Below are positions 55,675 to 64,000 of a stretch of DNA of 64,000 nt, one piece after another. The stretch's first letter is position 1. The number at the start of each line of letters is the position of its first letter. A program made the translations under genes and the position numbers. The notes beneath the pieces are model-generated. The model was not told the DNA's origin, searched no databases, and saw only the letters and a program-made list of their open reading frames with translations. The DNA comes from Diphasiastrum complanatum (taxonomy: Eukaryota > Streptophyta > Lycopodiopsida > Lycopodiales > Lycopodiaceae). The stretch is from positions 4,201,163 through 4,265,162 of the forward strand of contig CM055108.1 in the NCBI GenBank assembly GCA_029204225.1. The letters are read 5' to 3'.

Positions 55675-56534
55675 TGTGATGCCACGAAAATGTTAAATAT
55701 TGAATATCAACATAAAAATGGCATGATATACTCAAAAATGAAGATATGAGCTGGTTAAGTATAGATCATGAAGAGGCCTAAGTCATTTTTCGGGAATATA
55801 TCTCCTAAGTACTTGCCTTGTAATTAAGGACAAGACCTTTTAAAGGAAAAGACATTGTCTTGGACAACCTTTACTAGGTCGTCCATACGAAACGACTAGA
55901 TACAAAAAGACATGATAAACTAGAATAACTTTAACTCATAGTTAAGTATACCTCCTATGGTATAGGTGTCTTTGGTACAGTCTAGCACGATCATTGAATA
56001 AAGCTGTATGTATACATATGAGATGACAGTCCCTGTCTGAAGAATTAAGTCTTTGATCTGTCTTCCTGATCGGCATTGACATAAGTTTCTAACGTATTCT
56101 AATACTCTTCATGTTCATTAACCATTAAGTTGGACTTTAGTTGTTGAGGACTTCTATCTAGAAATGAATAGTTCGCGAACGTGATTAATTAATTGTCTGC
56201 ACAGTCACGAATACATCGAACAATTCTCGATTCTCTGTTGACTCCTTAATTAGCCATAGTGTAGTACTGTTGTACTACTCTGATAACATCTCATCTGTAG
56301 AACGCGCTTCATCCAATTCGATAGAGGCCAGATTGTTGTTTTGAATTTATTAACATTACCCATCTCAAACACAAGTAATACTGGTTACTTTTTAATGTCT
56401 GTCGACAACCAGAATAACACTCGCAACCACTTGCCATAATTGTACCAAAAACATAACTTTCTAACACTGTCCTCTGTGGGACCGACATTATTTACTATAA
56501 AATCTATAATCAACCCTGTTGGTATAGTACAACA
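55675..56534 (+). repeat. 5' LTR of gypsy K (860 bp)
   Basis: Collinear with the 3' LTR except that 11 bases (TCTTTGGTACA, after TATAGGTG) stand in place of 414 bases at 61319-61732. It ends TACAACA at 56534. Confidence 0.92.
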
Positions 56535-56546
56535 TATACCAATTTT

Positions 56547-56563
56547 TGGCGCCGTTGTCGAGG
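56547..56563 (+). promoter_or_regulatory. Primer-binding site of gypsy K (tRNA-Asp type)
   Basis: TGGCGCCGTTGTCGAGG, 12 bases after the LTR end, agrees at 15 of 17 positions with TGGCGCCGTTGCCGGGG, the complement of the plant tRNA-Asp 3' end as I recall it. Athila/Tat-type gypsy elements commonly use this primer. Confidence 0.85.
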
Positions 56564-56748
56564 ATAGTTTAAAAAAGTTATAAGAAATCTGACAAATCCA
56601 TTTCCATCTCTAGTGTATGTCAAATAGAGAATCCATATTAGAATGATACTGTAAGCTGAGAGAAATTTTTACGAAGACAAAGTGAGAATACTAATCGAAG
56701 AAATCTAGACAAAATCACTGCCCAGTTAATTGAACTCCTAATTTCGGT

Positions 56749-57980
56749 ATGGAGGGTCCTACTGCACATTTCACTTCTATCTCCAAAACTAAATACGATT
56801 ATTTTAAACGGACTTCTTCCAATGATGCAGATAGCCATGTCTCACAATTCGAGTCAATCGCTAATGCGAATAATGAGGGAACTGACGTAGACAAACTACA
56901 AATTTTCCCTAGTCTACTAAGAAAGCAGGCGCGCATATGGTACAGTCAAGTTGAACCAGGCCGTGTAGGAACCTGGTACTTGCTGAAAGATGCGTTTCTG
57001 AACCAGTTCAGAGAGATTGGTTACAAATCTAGAATTCTTGGACGTCTGAACAATGTTTAGAAGAAGAGTAAAGAATCTCTTCGCAAATATACACGTAAGG
57101 TTAAAAATCTCATAGGAAAGCTAACCGGTGTATATCCCGTAGATATGCAGATCGAATGGTTTTTGGCTGGGTTACCACCAAAGATTGATCGGTATTGTAG
57201 ACAAGGAGACATGACCTCCTTAGTAGCAGTAATAGCTAGTGCCAAAAATTTTGAGACCTCGAAACTAGCACAAAAGTGACGATCGACGAAGAAATCTCGA
57301 AAGTCGAAGACTGATTCTAGTGACAACGATGAAGATTCTGATTCTGATTCAAGTACCAGTTCTTCAAGCTCAAAATCTGAAAGCAGCGATTCATCAGAAT
57401 TAGAAGCTGACAAAGGAGAGAGAAAGAATAAACGACAAATTAAATGAAAGGATGATACGAAAGTTGTCAAGGATAAGTCATCAACTTCTAAAGTTGAAAA
57501 GCTTTGGAAGAGTAATATGGCTGACCTTAATAAAAAGTTTACTGACTTGAAAGTACAAATCTCTGAAGTTGCAGATAAAAGACCAAAAGCGTCTTCTTTC
57601 AACTCAGGAATGTGGTGTACAAAATGTGAAACTTCTAGACACACTAAGGAAGACTGCACTACTGTGAATGTCAAATACATTGAAGATCTTGCCCAGGAGG
57701 TACTTTTTATTTTTCAAAATGATGCGACTACTAACTATGTACTGCAGCATCAGCCCAGTAGGATAGACCCAAGTTTGCACCAAGAAGGCATAATCCTTCT
57801 GAATTTGTTGGACCAGCGAAGTCTCAAACTGTGACTAAACCAGTTTCGAGCAACTGCTACAACTGTGAGAAGTCGGGACATTTTTCTCCTGACTGTCCAC
57901 AACCGCGAAAGCCGATTGGTTATGTACCATTATGTTCGAATTGTAGAGAGCCTGGACACAAGTATCCTGATTGCCCTCAG
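56749..57980 (+). pseudogene. Gypsy K gag
   Basis: From ATG 56749 a single frame runs to 57834 with three in-frame stops (57058 TAG, near 57277 TGA, near 57445 TGA). It contains the retrotransposon-gag core: FKRTSSNDADSHVSQFESIA, LQIFPSLLRKQARIWYSQV, GTWYLLKDAFLNQFRE and RKYTRKVKNL...WFLAGLPP. A Ser/Asp-rich stretch follows at 57300-57420. Three CX2CX4HX4C knuckles are seen: CTKCETSRHTKEDC (about 57615) and, after a frame change near 57835, CYNCEKSGHFSPDC and CSNCREPGHKYPDC (to about 57975). Confidence 0.9.
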
Positions 57981-58056
57981 CCGTAGAAGCCGCGACCCAA
58001 ATATCACTATGTAGCAACACCAGCTGCTGCAGACACGAAAGCGAAAGCTGCGACTG

Positions 58057-58605
58057 ATGCTGTTGTGCAGAGAATTGATGTTATTGAAGGAAAACTGGCA
58101 AAGACAGAAGATCAGTCCTGGCCAAGTGACGTGGAGAACTTATTCAAAGTCACAACAAGAAGCAAAAGCTCCTCGAAACCTGATCAGAAATCTTCGCAAA
58201 AAATCCTCGAAGAATAAATTCTCTAGCAAAACAACAAACAAATCTACGACTAAGGAAAATCTCAAAGATGACCCTGACTACGACCGCAATGTTGTGAAGT
58301 TATTTGCAAAAGATATCTTGGCAGAAGCAAAGAAAATTATCAACGCTGAACTTCAGACAACTGTTGTAGAAAAGGTGGTCACTTTCGAGGAAGAGGACGA
58401 AGCAATTGCGAAGACAAAATTGTCTAGTGCTGTTATTGATAAACCAACCTCAAAATCGAAGATGAAAGAATATGACATCGTGACTGATATTGGATCCCTT
58501 CATCCAAACATTACTTTTGAACAGCTATTGGCAGATAACACTTATTACAAAAAGCAACAGAAAGGCCTTTCTATGCCCAAAAAGAAGAAAAAAGTCCTCT
58601 GTTAG
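58057..58605 (+). pseudogene. Gypsy K linker between gag and protease
   Basis: A charged, Lys/Glu-rich segment. After a short N-terminal frame artefact it reads SSKNKFSSKTTNKSTTKENL and DILAEAKKIINAEL, then KMKEYDIVTDIGSLHPNITF and LLADNTYYKKQQKGLS, ending PKKKKKVLC. No domain is recognised. It lies in normal position between the zinc knuckles and the protease. Confidence 0.65.
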
Positions 58606-58616
58606 ATGCTGGTGTT

Positions 58617-58943
58617 TTGTCTATCGATTTAGGTGATCTCGGTGCACCTGAGATTGATATTACCATTGCGGGATGCTTGATCGAAAAAGTGCCAATTGAC
58701 TCTGGTTCCAGTGTAAATATAATAACAGAAGACACAGCTCATGCTTTGGGGCTGACTAACATTCAATCGACACAACGAAACATCAAGTTAGCTGATTCAA
58801 CACGACGAAAACCTGTTGGAGAACTGAAGGATGTCAATGTCTACATTCAAGCCAAGCCATTCACAATGAATTTCATTGTTATCAAACCACTCGATTTGTC
58901 ATCCTATTTGATGTTGATTGGACGACCTTGGCTTTATCAATGA
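58617..58943 (+). pseudogene. Gypsy K retropepsin-like protease
   Basis: A 108-residue frame with the active site VPIDSGSSVNIITEDTAH (D-S-G), then IKLADSTRRKPVGELKDV, PFTMNFIVIKPLD and SSYLMLIGRPWL. This is the standard layout of plant gypsy aspartic proteases, and the triad is intact. A TGA follows GRPWLYQ. A matching continuation (ASVHWKSKELRF) stays recognisable for about 15 codons; in autonomous elements the RT would follow, but here the sequence passes to the extra frame. Confidence 0.88.
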
Positions 58944-59059
58944 AACGCAAGTGTACATTGGAAATCCAAAGAGCTGAGATTTCAAACTGGTGAGACCAAT
59001 AACCGAGGTAATTAGTTCAAAATTTTGGGTATATATTAGATGGTCTTGCGGGTAATCCA

Positions 59060-60751
59060 ATGTGCTTCGGTGTTATCACATACAAAGCCTTTTTGCGCTG
59101 GATTAAGCACCAAAAGTTTTCTGGAGTTGGAGCCCATGTATCTCGACTCTACGCTCATTTTGACATATTGAACGATCAAGAGAAAACCATGCTGACAGGA
59201 AGATTGCTGGTTCCCAAGCCAATAGATCTTTCCAGTATCCTTTCTGTACCTATTCCGGTTCCAGTTGATGTTGCACCAGCAGTTGAAGTAGCAACCACCA
59301 CTGCTATGGAGAGTGAAGCTGTGGCAATGGAAACCGATGGAGCTGCTGCTGCTGTGGATTCTTCAAAGCCAGCATCTGCTTCCACATCTCAGAAGCAGCC
59401 GAGCGCATCCATCAGGCTCAAAACGATTCTTTGAAGCAGCAACTTTTGGCTGCAAATCAACATAATGTCGCGCTCCGGAAACATCTACAGGAGGAGCGAA
59501 TGACAAGATTAAAGACAGAAGCTGCTTTGTCCTTGAGCAATACTACAGGGTCAATCATTGTCGATCTCATGAAGCTGAACCAACTCCAAGGCTAGATGCT
59601 CGACAATTTTCGAGTCGAGTTCTTACAACCGCTCGAGGATGCGAAGGCTCTTGTTGAGGAAGAGTTGGCGGAGCTGAAGGAGCTCTCCAGTGATGCCACC
59701 CCATCTTGCAGCGGGCCCGATGCACACGATGACTATCTTCAGGCCCTGCTACGAATTGATGAACTTACACAGCAACTCCAAGCCGTGCCTGCCTGCACCG
59801 GAGCCTTAGACCATCCAGAATTCTTGGAGGCTGTCGCAAAGATTGACCAGCTCTAACAGGAGCTGTCAAACAAAAAGCAACAAATGGAAGATCAGAAGCT
59901 GGCTGCTAAGTTGCAAACTCAAGATTTGGCAACTACATCTAACAGCCAAAGCGAATGCGACGAAATCAGTCGAAGGTGCAATAGACATCGCCTTCGACGA
60001 CTGGAAGCGACCGTGGGAGAAGGACGACTTTCTCTGGTTATGGACCCAGCTCACTATTGAACAAAAAGGATGTCTCTGCTGGGGCATAATCCAGGGTAAA
60101 TTCCAGGTCATACCTTTCGGATTGGTAGAGTTATACATAGGCTCTTCGGCAATGTATGCTCTCGAATATTTTTGTATCAAAGAACTTCAATTTTTGCAAA
60201 ACGAAGATAATAAGTGACATTTTTGGAAGCGAAAGTCACAGTTTCAGCTGTACAAACCAAAGTGGTTGTAGATTTAGGCGCATTCGACGATGTAGGTCTG
60301 CTGATAAATATCAATATGGCTTATCCGGAATTATTCAGTCTATATGTGGATTGGGAGCGAACCTTGCAGAATATTTTGCGGAGATTCGCCATAATTTGCA
60401 AGATAGAAGGAAGTCATTTCGTTATAAGCAATTTTGTACATATACATTTTGACAGTTTGGTACCTTTGCGGCGAAGACATTATTTTTTGTTCAAAACCTT
60501 TATGTTAAAAGCAATTTTATTAGATTTTTAGCTCGTTACTGTAAAGAAATCACTCTACGAAGTGATTCAAATGAAGATACCAAGTTAACCCAGGAGTTAT
60601 TCGATGGAACATTACTCCCGATTAAGTTAGAAGAATTCGGCAACTTACCAGTTGGCCGCTATACCAAATCAAAAGAAGACTTGCTCTTGATCGAAGCTCA
60701 ACAGAACTTGGAGCTTGCTCAGAAGTTATATGAAGAAGTGAATCATTCCTG
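59060..60751 (+). pseudogene. Gypsy K extra frame: low complexity, coiled coil and QGKF/DWE domain
   Basis: Several successive frames. First (59060-59434): ITYKAFLRWIKHQKFSGVGA, LYAHFDILNDQEKTMLTGRL, then an Ala/Val/Ser-rich low-complexity tract. Next (59430-59920): a long helical stretch with heptad character (LKQQLLAANQHNVALRKHL, DAKALVEEELAELKEL, RIDELTQQLQAV). Then, at about 60000-60180, FDDWKRPWEKDDFLWLW and GIIQGKFQVIPFG, VELYIGSSAMYALEYF. After a frame change (60214-60531) come FDDVGLLININMAYPEL and SLYVDWERTLQNIL. Last, IKLEEFGNLPVGRYTK and LELAQKLYEEVNHS end at about 60751. The two motif blocks match gypsy L at 39987-40285. No known domain is recognised. Stops between blocks show decay, but the architecture is readable. 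Confidence 0.7.
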
Positions 60752-61018
60752 AATATTCATTTGTGTCTTTGTCGTGGTGATGTTTCTATGGGATGCTGAA
60801 TTTTTGAAGCTTAAAGATGTTTTGAAGTTTGATTCCAGTTGTCATCAACAATTCAAAGATCAACTCAAAACAACCTATTCAATTAAAGGAACAGCAAGAC
60901 ACATATTCTCTAAGTTGAAGAAATATCTTTTTGCTTCAACAAAAATCTGACGAACAAGAATGTTTCTTGAATACTCCTCGAAATAAAGATGATATGTTCA
61001 CGAGGACGTTTCACATTT

Positions 61019-61031
61019 GAGGAAGGGGATA
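61019..61031 (+). promoter_or_regulatory. Polypurine tract of gypsy K
   Basis: GAGGAAGGGGATA immediately precedes the 3' LTR. The upstream block GTTCACGAGGACGTTTCACA is shared with gypsy L (GTTCACGAGGATGCTTCACA at about 40747), ahead of its own polypurine tract. Confidence 0.85.
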
Positions 61032-62285
61032 TGTGATGCCACGAAAATGTTAAATATTGAATATCAACATAAAAATGGCATGATATACTCGAAAATGAAG
61101 ATATGAGCTGGTTAAGTATAAATCATGAAGAGGCCTAAGTCGGGAATATATCTCCTAAGTACTTGCCTTGTAATTAAGGGCAAGACCTTTTACAGAAAAA
61201 GACATTGTCTTGGACAACCTTTACTAGGTCGTCCATACAAAATGACTAGATACGAAAAGACATGATAAACTAGAGTAACTTTAACTCATAGTTAAGTATA
61301 CCTCCTATGGTATAGGTGAACGTATTTTCAGTCTAATCATTAACTAGATCCATTTGCGGGAGCGACACACCTGTTGTTTTAGAGGTGTGTTTGTTCGCCT
61401 CGTAGAACATATATTGATCTCACATTTCAGTCTCGATCATCGAGAGAGAAGAGTTTATGCTTATGTAAGAGATTGAAGAAGTGAATAGAGTTCTGTGAGT
61501 TATTATCTCTTATCTCTGTTCTCCGCACTGCTGAGTGTGAGTAATCTTGAGTCTGCTAGCAATCTCTAACGCATTCATGAATTTCTCTCTGGTCAGACAT
61601 ATGCTCTAGTGCATTACAGTCGTTTGTTGTGTTTCCGTAAAGCATGCTCTAAAGAACTGTCTTTAAACCATCTTATTCGTCTGTCACGAATACTTTCTTT
61701 TCAGCCCTGGAATAACGACTCTCTTTACTATAGTCTAGCACGATCATTGAATAAAGCTGTATGTATACATATGAGATGATAGTCTCTGTCTGAAGAATTA
61801 AGTCTTTGATCTGTCTTCTTGATCAGCATTGACATAAGTTTCTAACGTATTCTAAAACTCTTCGTGTTCTTTAACCATTAAGTTGGACTTTAGTTGTTGA
61901 GGACTATTGTCTAAGAACGAATAGTTCGCGAACTCGATTAATTAATTGTCTGCGCAGTCGCAAATACATCGAACAATTTTCGATTCTCTGTTGACACCTT
62001 AGTCAGCCAGAGTGTAGTCTGCTGTACTACTCTGATAACATCTCATCTGTAGAACGCGCTTCATCCAATTCGATAGAGGCCAAATTGTTGTTCTGCATTT
62101 ATTAACATTACCCATTCCAAACACAAGTAATACTGGTTACTTTTTAATGTCTGTCGACAACCTGAAAAACACTCGCAACCACTTGCCATAATTGTACAAA
62201 AAACATAACTTTCTAACATTGTCCTTTGTGGGAACGACATTATTTACTATAAAATCTATATTAACCTTGTTGGTATAGTACAACA
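61032..62285 (+). repeat. 3' LTR of gypsy K (1254 bp)
   Basis: It starts TGTGATGCC and ends TACAACA, followed by TCCCC. It includes a 414-bp segment (61319-61732) absent from the 5' LTR, bounded by TATAGGTG on the left and GTCTAGCACG on the right. Confidence 0.92.
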
Positions 62286-62667
62286 TCCCCCTATAGTTCT
62301 GATGGGATTCACCACCTCCCCTCATACCAAGTGCTCTGCCCAAGATGGTAAAGCATGTTTTCTCTCTCTAGAAAGTCATTTTCTCTCTCTAGAATTTATT
62401 GATCCCCAGGCTTCCTTTAATCATGCCTAGATCGTGTGAGGTGATTGCACATTGATCCGAGCTCTCTGGACTTCGCTAGAACCGATCAAAGTTTTTCAGC
62501 CATCAAAACTTGGCATCGACTGGATTCTGGTCACAGTGGCACCGGGAGCGGCTTTGGCGCCGGTGGCTCCAGGAGCAACAACGGTGCTGCTGGCGTTGAG
62601 GACAATGTTGGTGCCAGTGGCGCCGGAAGTAAAGCTTACATTGTAAAGCTAGCTTTACAACAAAAGG
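62286..62667 (-). mobile_element. LTR of the 3.9-kb non-autonomous family, right piece
   Basis: The reverse complement matches 29231-29560: TTTACAACA (the LTR start, read backwards) at 62667, the GGCGCC-rich tract, GAACCGATCAAAG, GATCGTGTGAGGTGATT and CCAAGTGCTCTGCCC. With 55095-55674 it makes one LTR split by gypsy K. A few extra bases (CTTACATTGTAAAGC) near 62645 form a short local duplication next to the LTR start. Confidence 0.9.
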
Positions 62668-62839
62668 AGTCCCACATTGTGCCCAGTTTTTACGACGTGA
62701 AATGGAGACGTAATAGGCATTTATTCTCAAGGATCAGGCGAGCTGGCCACATACACCATGATGGCTGAAGGTTTTCGCTCCAAAATGTATTGTCGCCATG
62801 TAGGTTGTGATGCCATCACCAGGATGCAAGAGATTTCTT
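62668..62839. other. Flank between the LTR piece and the decayed frame
   Basis: It contains CGCTCCAAAATGTATTGTCG within 62770-62801, a near-perfect copy of 55061-55091. No gene is seen. Confidence 0.4.
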
Positions 62840-63940
62840 TTTCCTTTATTTATTTGGCAATAAATGAAATCTGCCACCCATTGCGTGAGGATTCGTATGA
62901 ATATTGACACAAAAATTCATCAATTTCTTCCTCCATGCTTTTGGGCTTTATGAAAGCTTTGAAGGCCAAAACTGCTTTGTGATGAGAAAGTGGGTTGCTC
63001 TTCCTTGGATGGCGCGATGCTTTTCTCTGGCTCTTGATCCTACCCCATTGTATCATGCCCCGCTGCTTGTGAATCTGGCCCTTGATCTTGACTTTGAATG
63101 GCTTGTGCAGCATTCAATTGAAGTGGTGGTGGAATTACCACCTAGGGCATCAGCTATTGTTGTGTTGTCTACTTCTGCCATTCTAGCAGCACGACTTTGG
63201 CTTTCGATAGCTCTTGTTGTGCCTGTTGTCGATACTGGTTGGATGTGACCCGATAACCCATCAATGTTGTTTTAAAAATTTACACCTTTTAGGCCAAAAA
63301 TCGGCTTCATGTTGAGTGAGCGGCCGTGTAGTTGGCATTGGCTAGGCTCGCCATTTAGCTCTTTCACTCTATAAGGCATCGACCTCTGCTACCAGCCATT
63401 CCATTTTGGCGACTTGGAGCTGGGCCTGGAGCTTACTAGGCTGAAGTCGTGACTTTTTGGACTTGGGTAGCTGCACTTACCACTGACTTATAAAGTGTCT
63501 AAATGTAGTTTTGAAGTGTTGCCTCGTTTTGTTCCGAATTTAAAAATTATTCAGCATCTGTGGGCTACTATGCCACTTGATAATCTTGTTTGAGTTGCTC
63601 GAGCTCGATGCGCAATTTAGTGTTGTTCATAGCCAATGTGACTACGCGGCCGTCCAACTCTGGCATTTACTTTGTTGAGCATTGTGCCCAACTGTTGGTA
63701 GGTTGTCGTGATATCCCGCAAAGTGGCCGATGTTGAGATGTTGGCTGGGATTGAGGTATGTCCTCTTCTTCTTCTTTGTTGTCTTCCACCGACTTTTCTT
63801 CCTGTATAAGCTCCTTCGGTGTGGTGGAATCAGCATGCAGAGGGCATATCATATATATAGTACTACCAAATGTGTCATCATCCAACAGCTTGTCGGACTC
63901 AGGTTGTTCGAATGAAAGGATGATGTTTGGCATGGAGAAT
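62840..63940 (-). pseudogene. Decayed minus-strand frame with acidic and coiled-coil parts
   Basis: Read right to left: MPNIILSFEQPESDKLLDDD, KELIQEEKSVEDNKEEEEDI, then DIGHFAGYHDNLPTVGHNAQ. After a frame change comes LDGRVVTLAMNNTKLRIELEQL with a stop. Further helical scraps follow (QAQLQVAKMEWLVAEVDAL; YRQQAQQELSKAKVVLLEW), and a last frame (63113-62850) has SHHKAVLAFKAFIKPKSMEE and EIDEFLCQYSYESSRNG. The acidic stretch plus coiled coil recalls the extra frames downstream of gypsy pol at 10505 and 59060. The QGKF/MYAL motif was not found here, so the link is only architectural. Confidence 0.35.
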
Positions 63941-64000
63941 TAGAGGGTTGTGTCGAGAATGTTTGGTGATCTAGGTGGAGTGTGGATTAAGTTCATGATG

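Larger units (their letters stand above)
55675..62285 (+). mobile_element. Gypsy K: complete non-autonomous LTR element with gag, protease and an extra frame
   Basis: The LTRs 55675-56534 and 61032-62285 both begin TGTGATGCCACGAAAATG and end TAGTACAACA. A 5-bp target duplication TCCCC flanks them (55670-55674, 62286-62290). The primer site at 56547 is Asp-tRNA type and the polypurine tract is at 61019-61031. The interior has gag (56749-57980), a retropepsin (58617-58943) and an extra frame (59060-60750). No reverse transcriptase, RNase H or integrase motif can be found between 58943 and 61019, so it would need enzymes from a partner. Stops and frameshifts have accumulated since insertion. Confidence 0.93.

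Noticed and set aside
57057-57680. 207-residue minus-strand open frame
   Set aside because: It is the antisense of gypsy K gag; the plus strand carries clear gag motifs and zinc knuckles.

Overview
The window looks like nuclear DNA from a land plant with a large, repeat-rich genome. It has GT-AG introns, a plastid-type host gene, a jacalin-domain gene, and many decayed Ty1/copia and Ty3/gypsy LTR retrotransposons of plant type with initiator-Met and Asp tRNA primer sites. Nothing visible fixes the species; a gymnosperm or fern would fit, but that is inference. By eye, more than half of the window is retroelement-derived, and most of it is broken.

Layout. 1-983 holds the last four exons of a conserved plant membrane-protein gene on the plus strand. 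984-5095 contains a diverged tandem repeat, a copia 3' end with its LTR (2515-3585) and a collapsed minus-strand copia (3586-5080). 5100-11850 is a decayed plus-strand gypsy polyprotein (gag end, protease, RT, RNase H, integrase) followed by an extra Pro-rich/coiled-coil reading frame. 13215-14002 is a second, chromovirus-like gypsy scrap. 14911-15286 and 20076-20423 are inverted-repeat (MITE/fold-back) elements. They flank the only intact single-exon gene seen, 17880-19553, which encodes a 557-residue protein with a MACPF-like N-terminal half and a C-terminal jacalin lectin domain. Its stop codon lies inside a minisatellite.

21500-26795 has two abutting minus-strand copia 3' ends, an unrecognised reading frame, and a minus-strand gypsy integrase. 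26797-36338 is a copia element (A) split by a complete 3.9-kb non-autonomous LTR element (29231-33142). A second copy of the same copia family (B) follows at 36546-39370, and then a gypsy 3' end (39425 to about 41.3 kb). A long CT microsatellite sits at 41717-41872. 44.0-47.5 kb holds two related copia 5' halves in opposite orientation. 47529-53370 is the best-preserved copia (C), with a 931-residue uninterrupted pol frame and a partial tandem copy of its leader. 55095-62667 is an LTR of the 3.9-kb family on the minus strand, interrupted by a complete gypsy element (55675-62285, target duplication TCCCC).

The most interesting signal is in the gypsy elements. The complete 6.6-kb element carries gag, protease and an extra downstream reading frame, but no recognisable reverse transcriptase, RNase H or integrase. 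The extra frame contains two ordered motifs (QGKF..IPFG..VELY..MYAL, then YP.L...Y.DWE). Both recur downstream of the integrase C-terminus in an otherwise separate gypsy relic at 39.7-40.4 kb. The two elements also share a conserved block before the polypurine tract. This suggests an additional retrotransposon protein kept even by a non-autonomous element.
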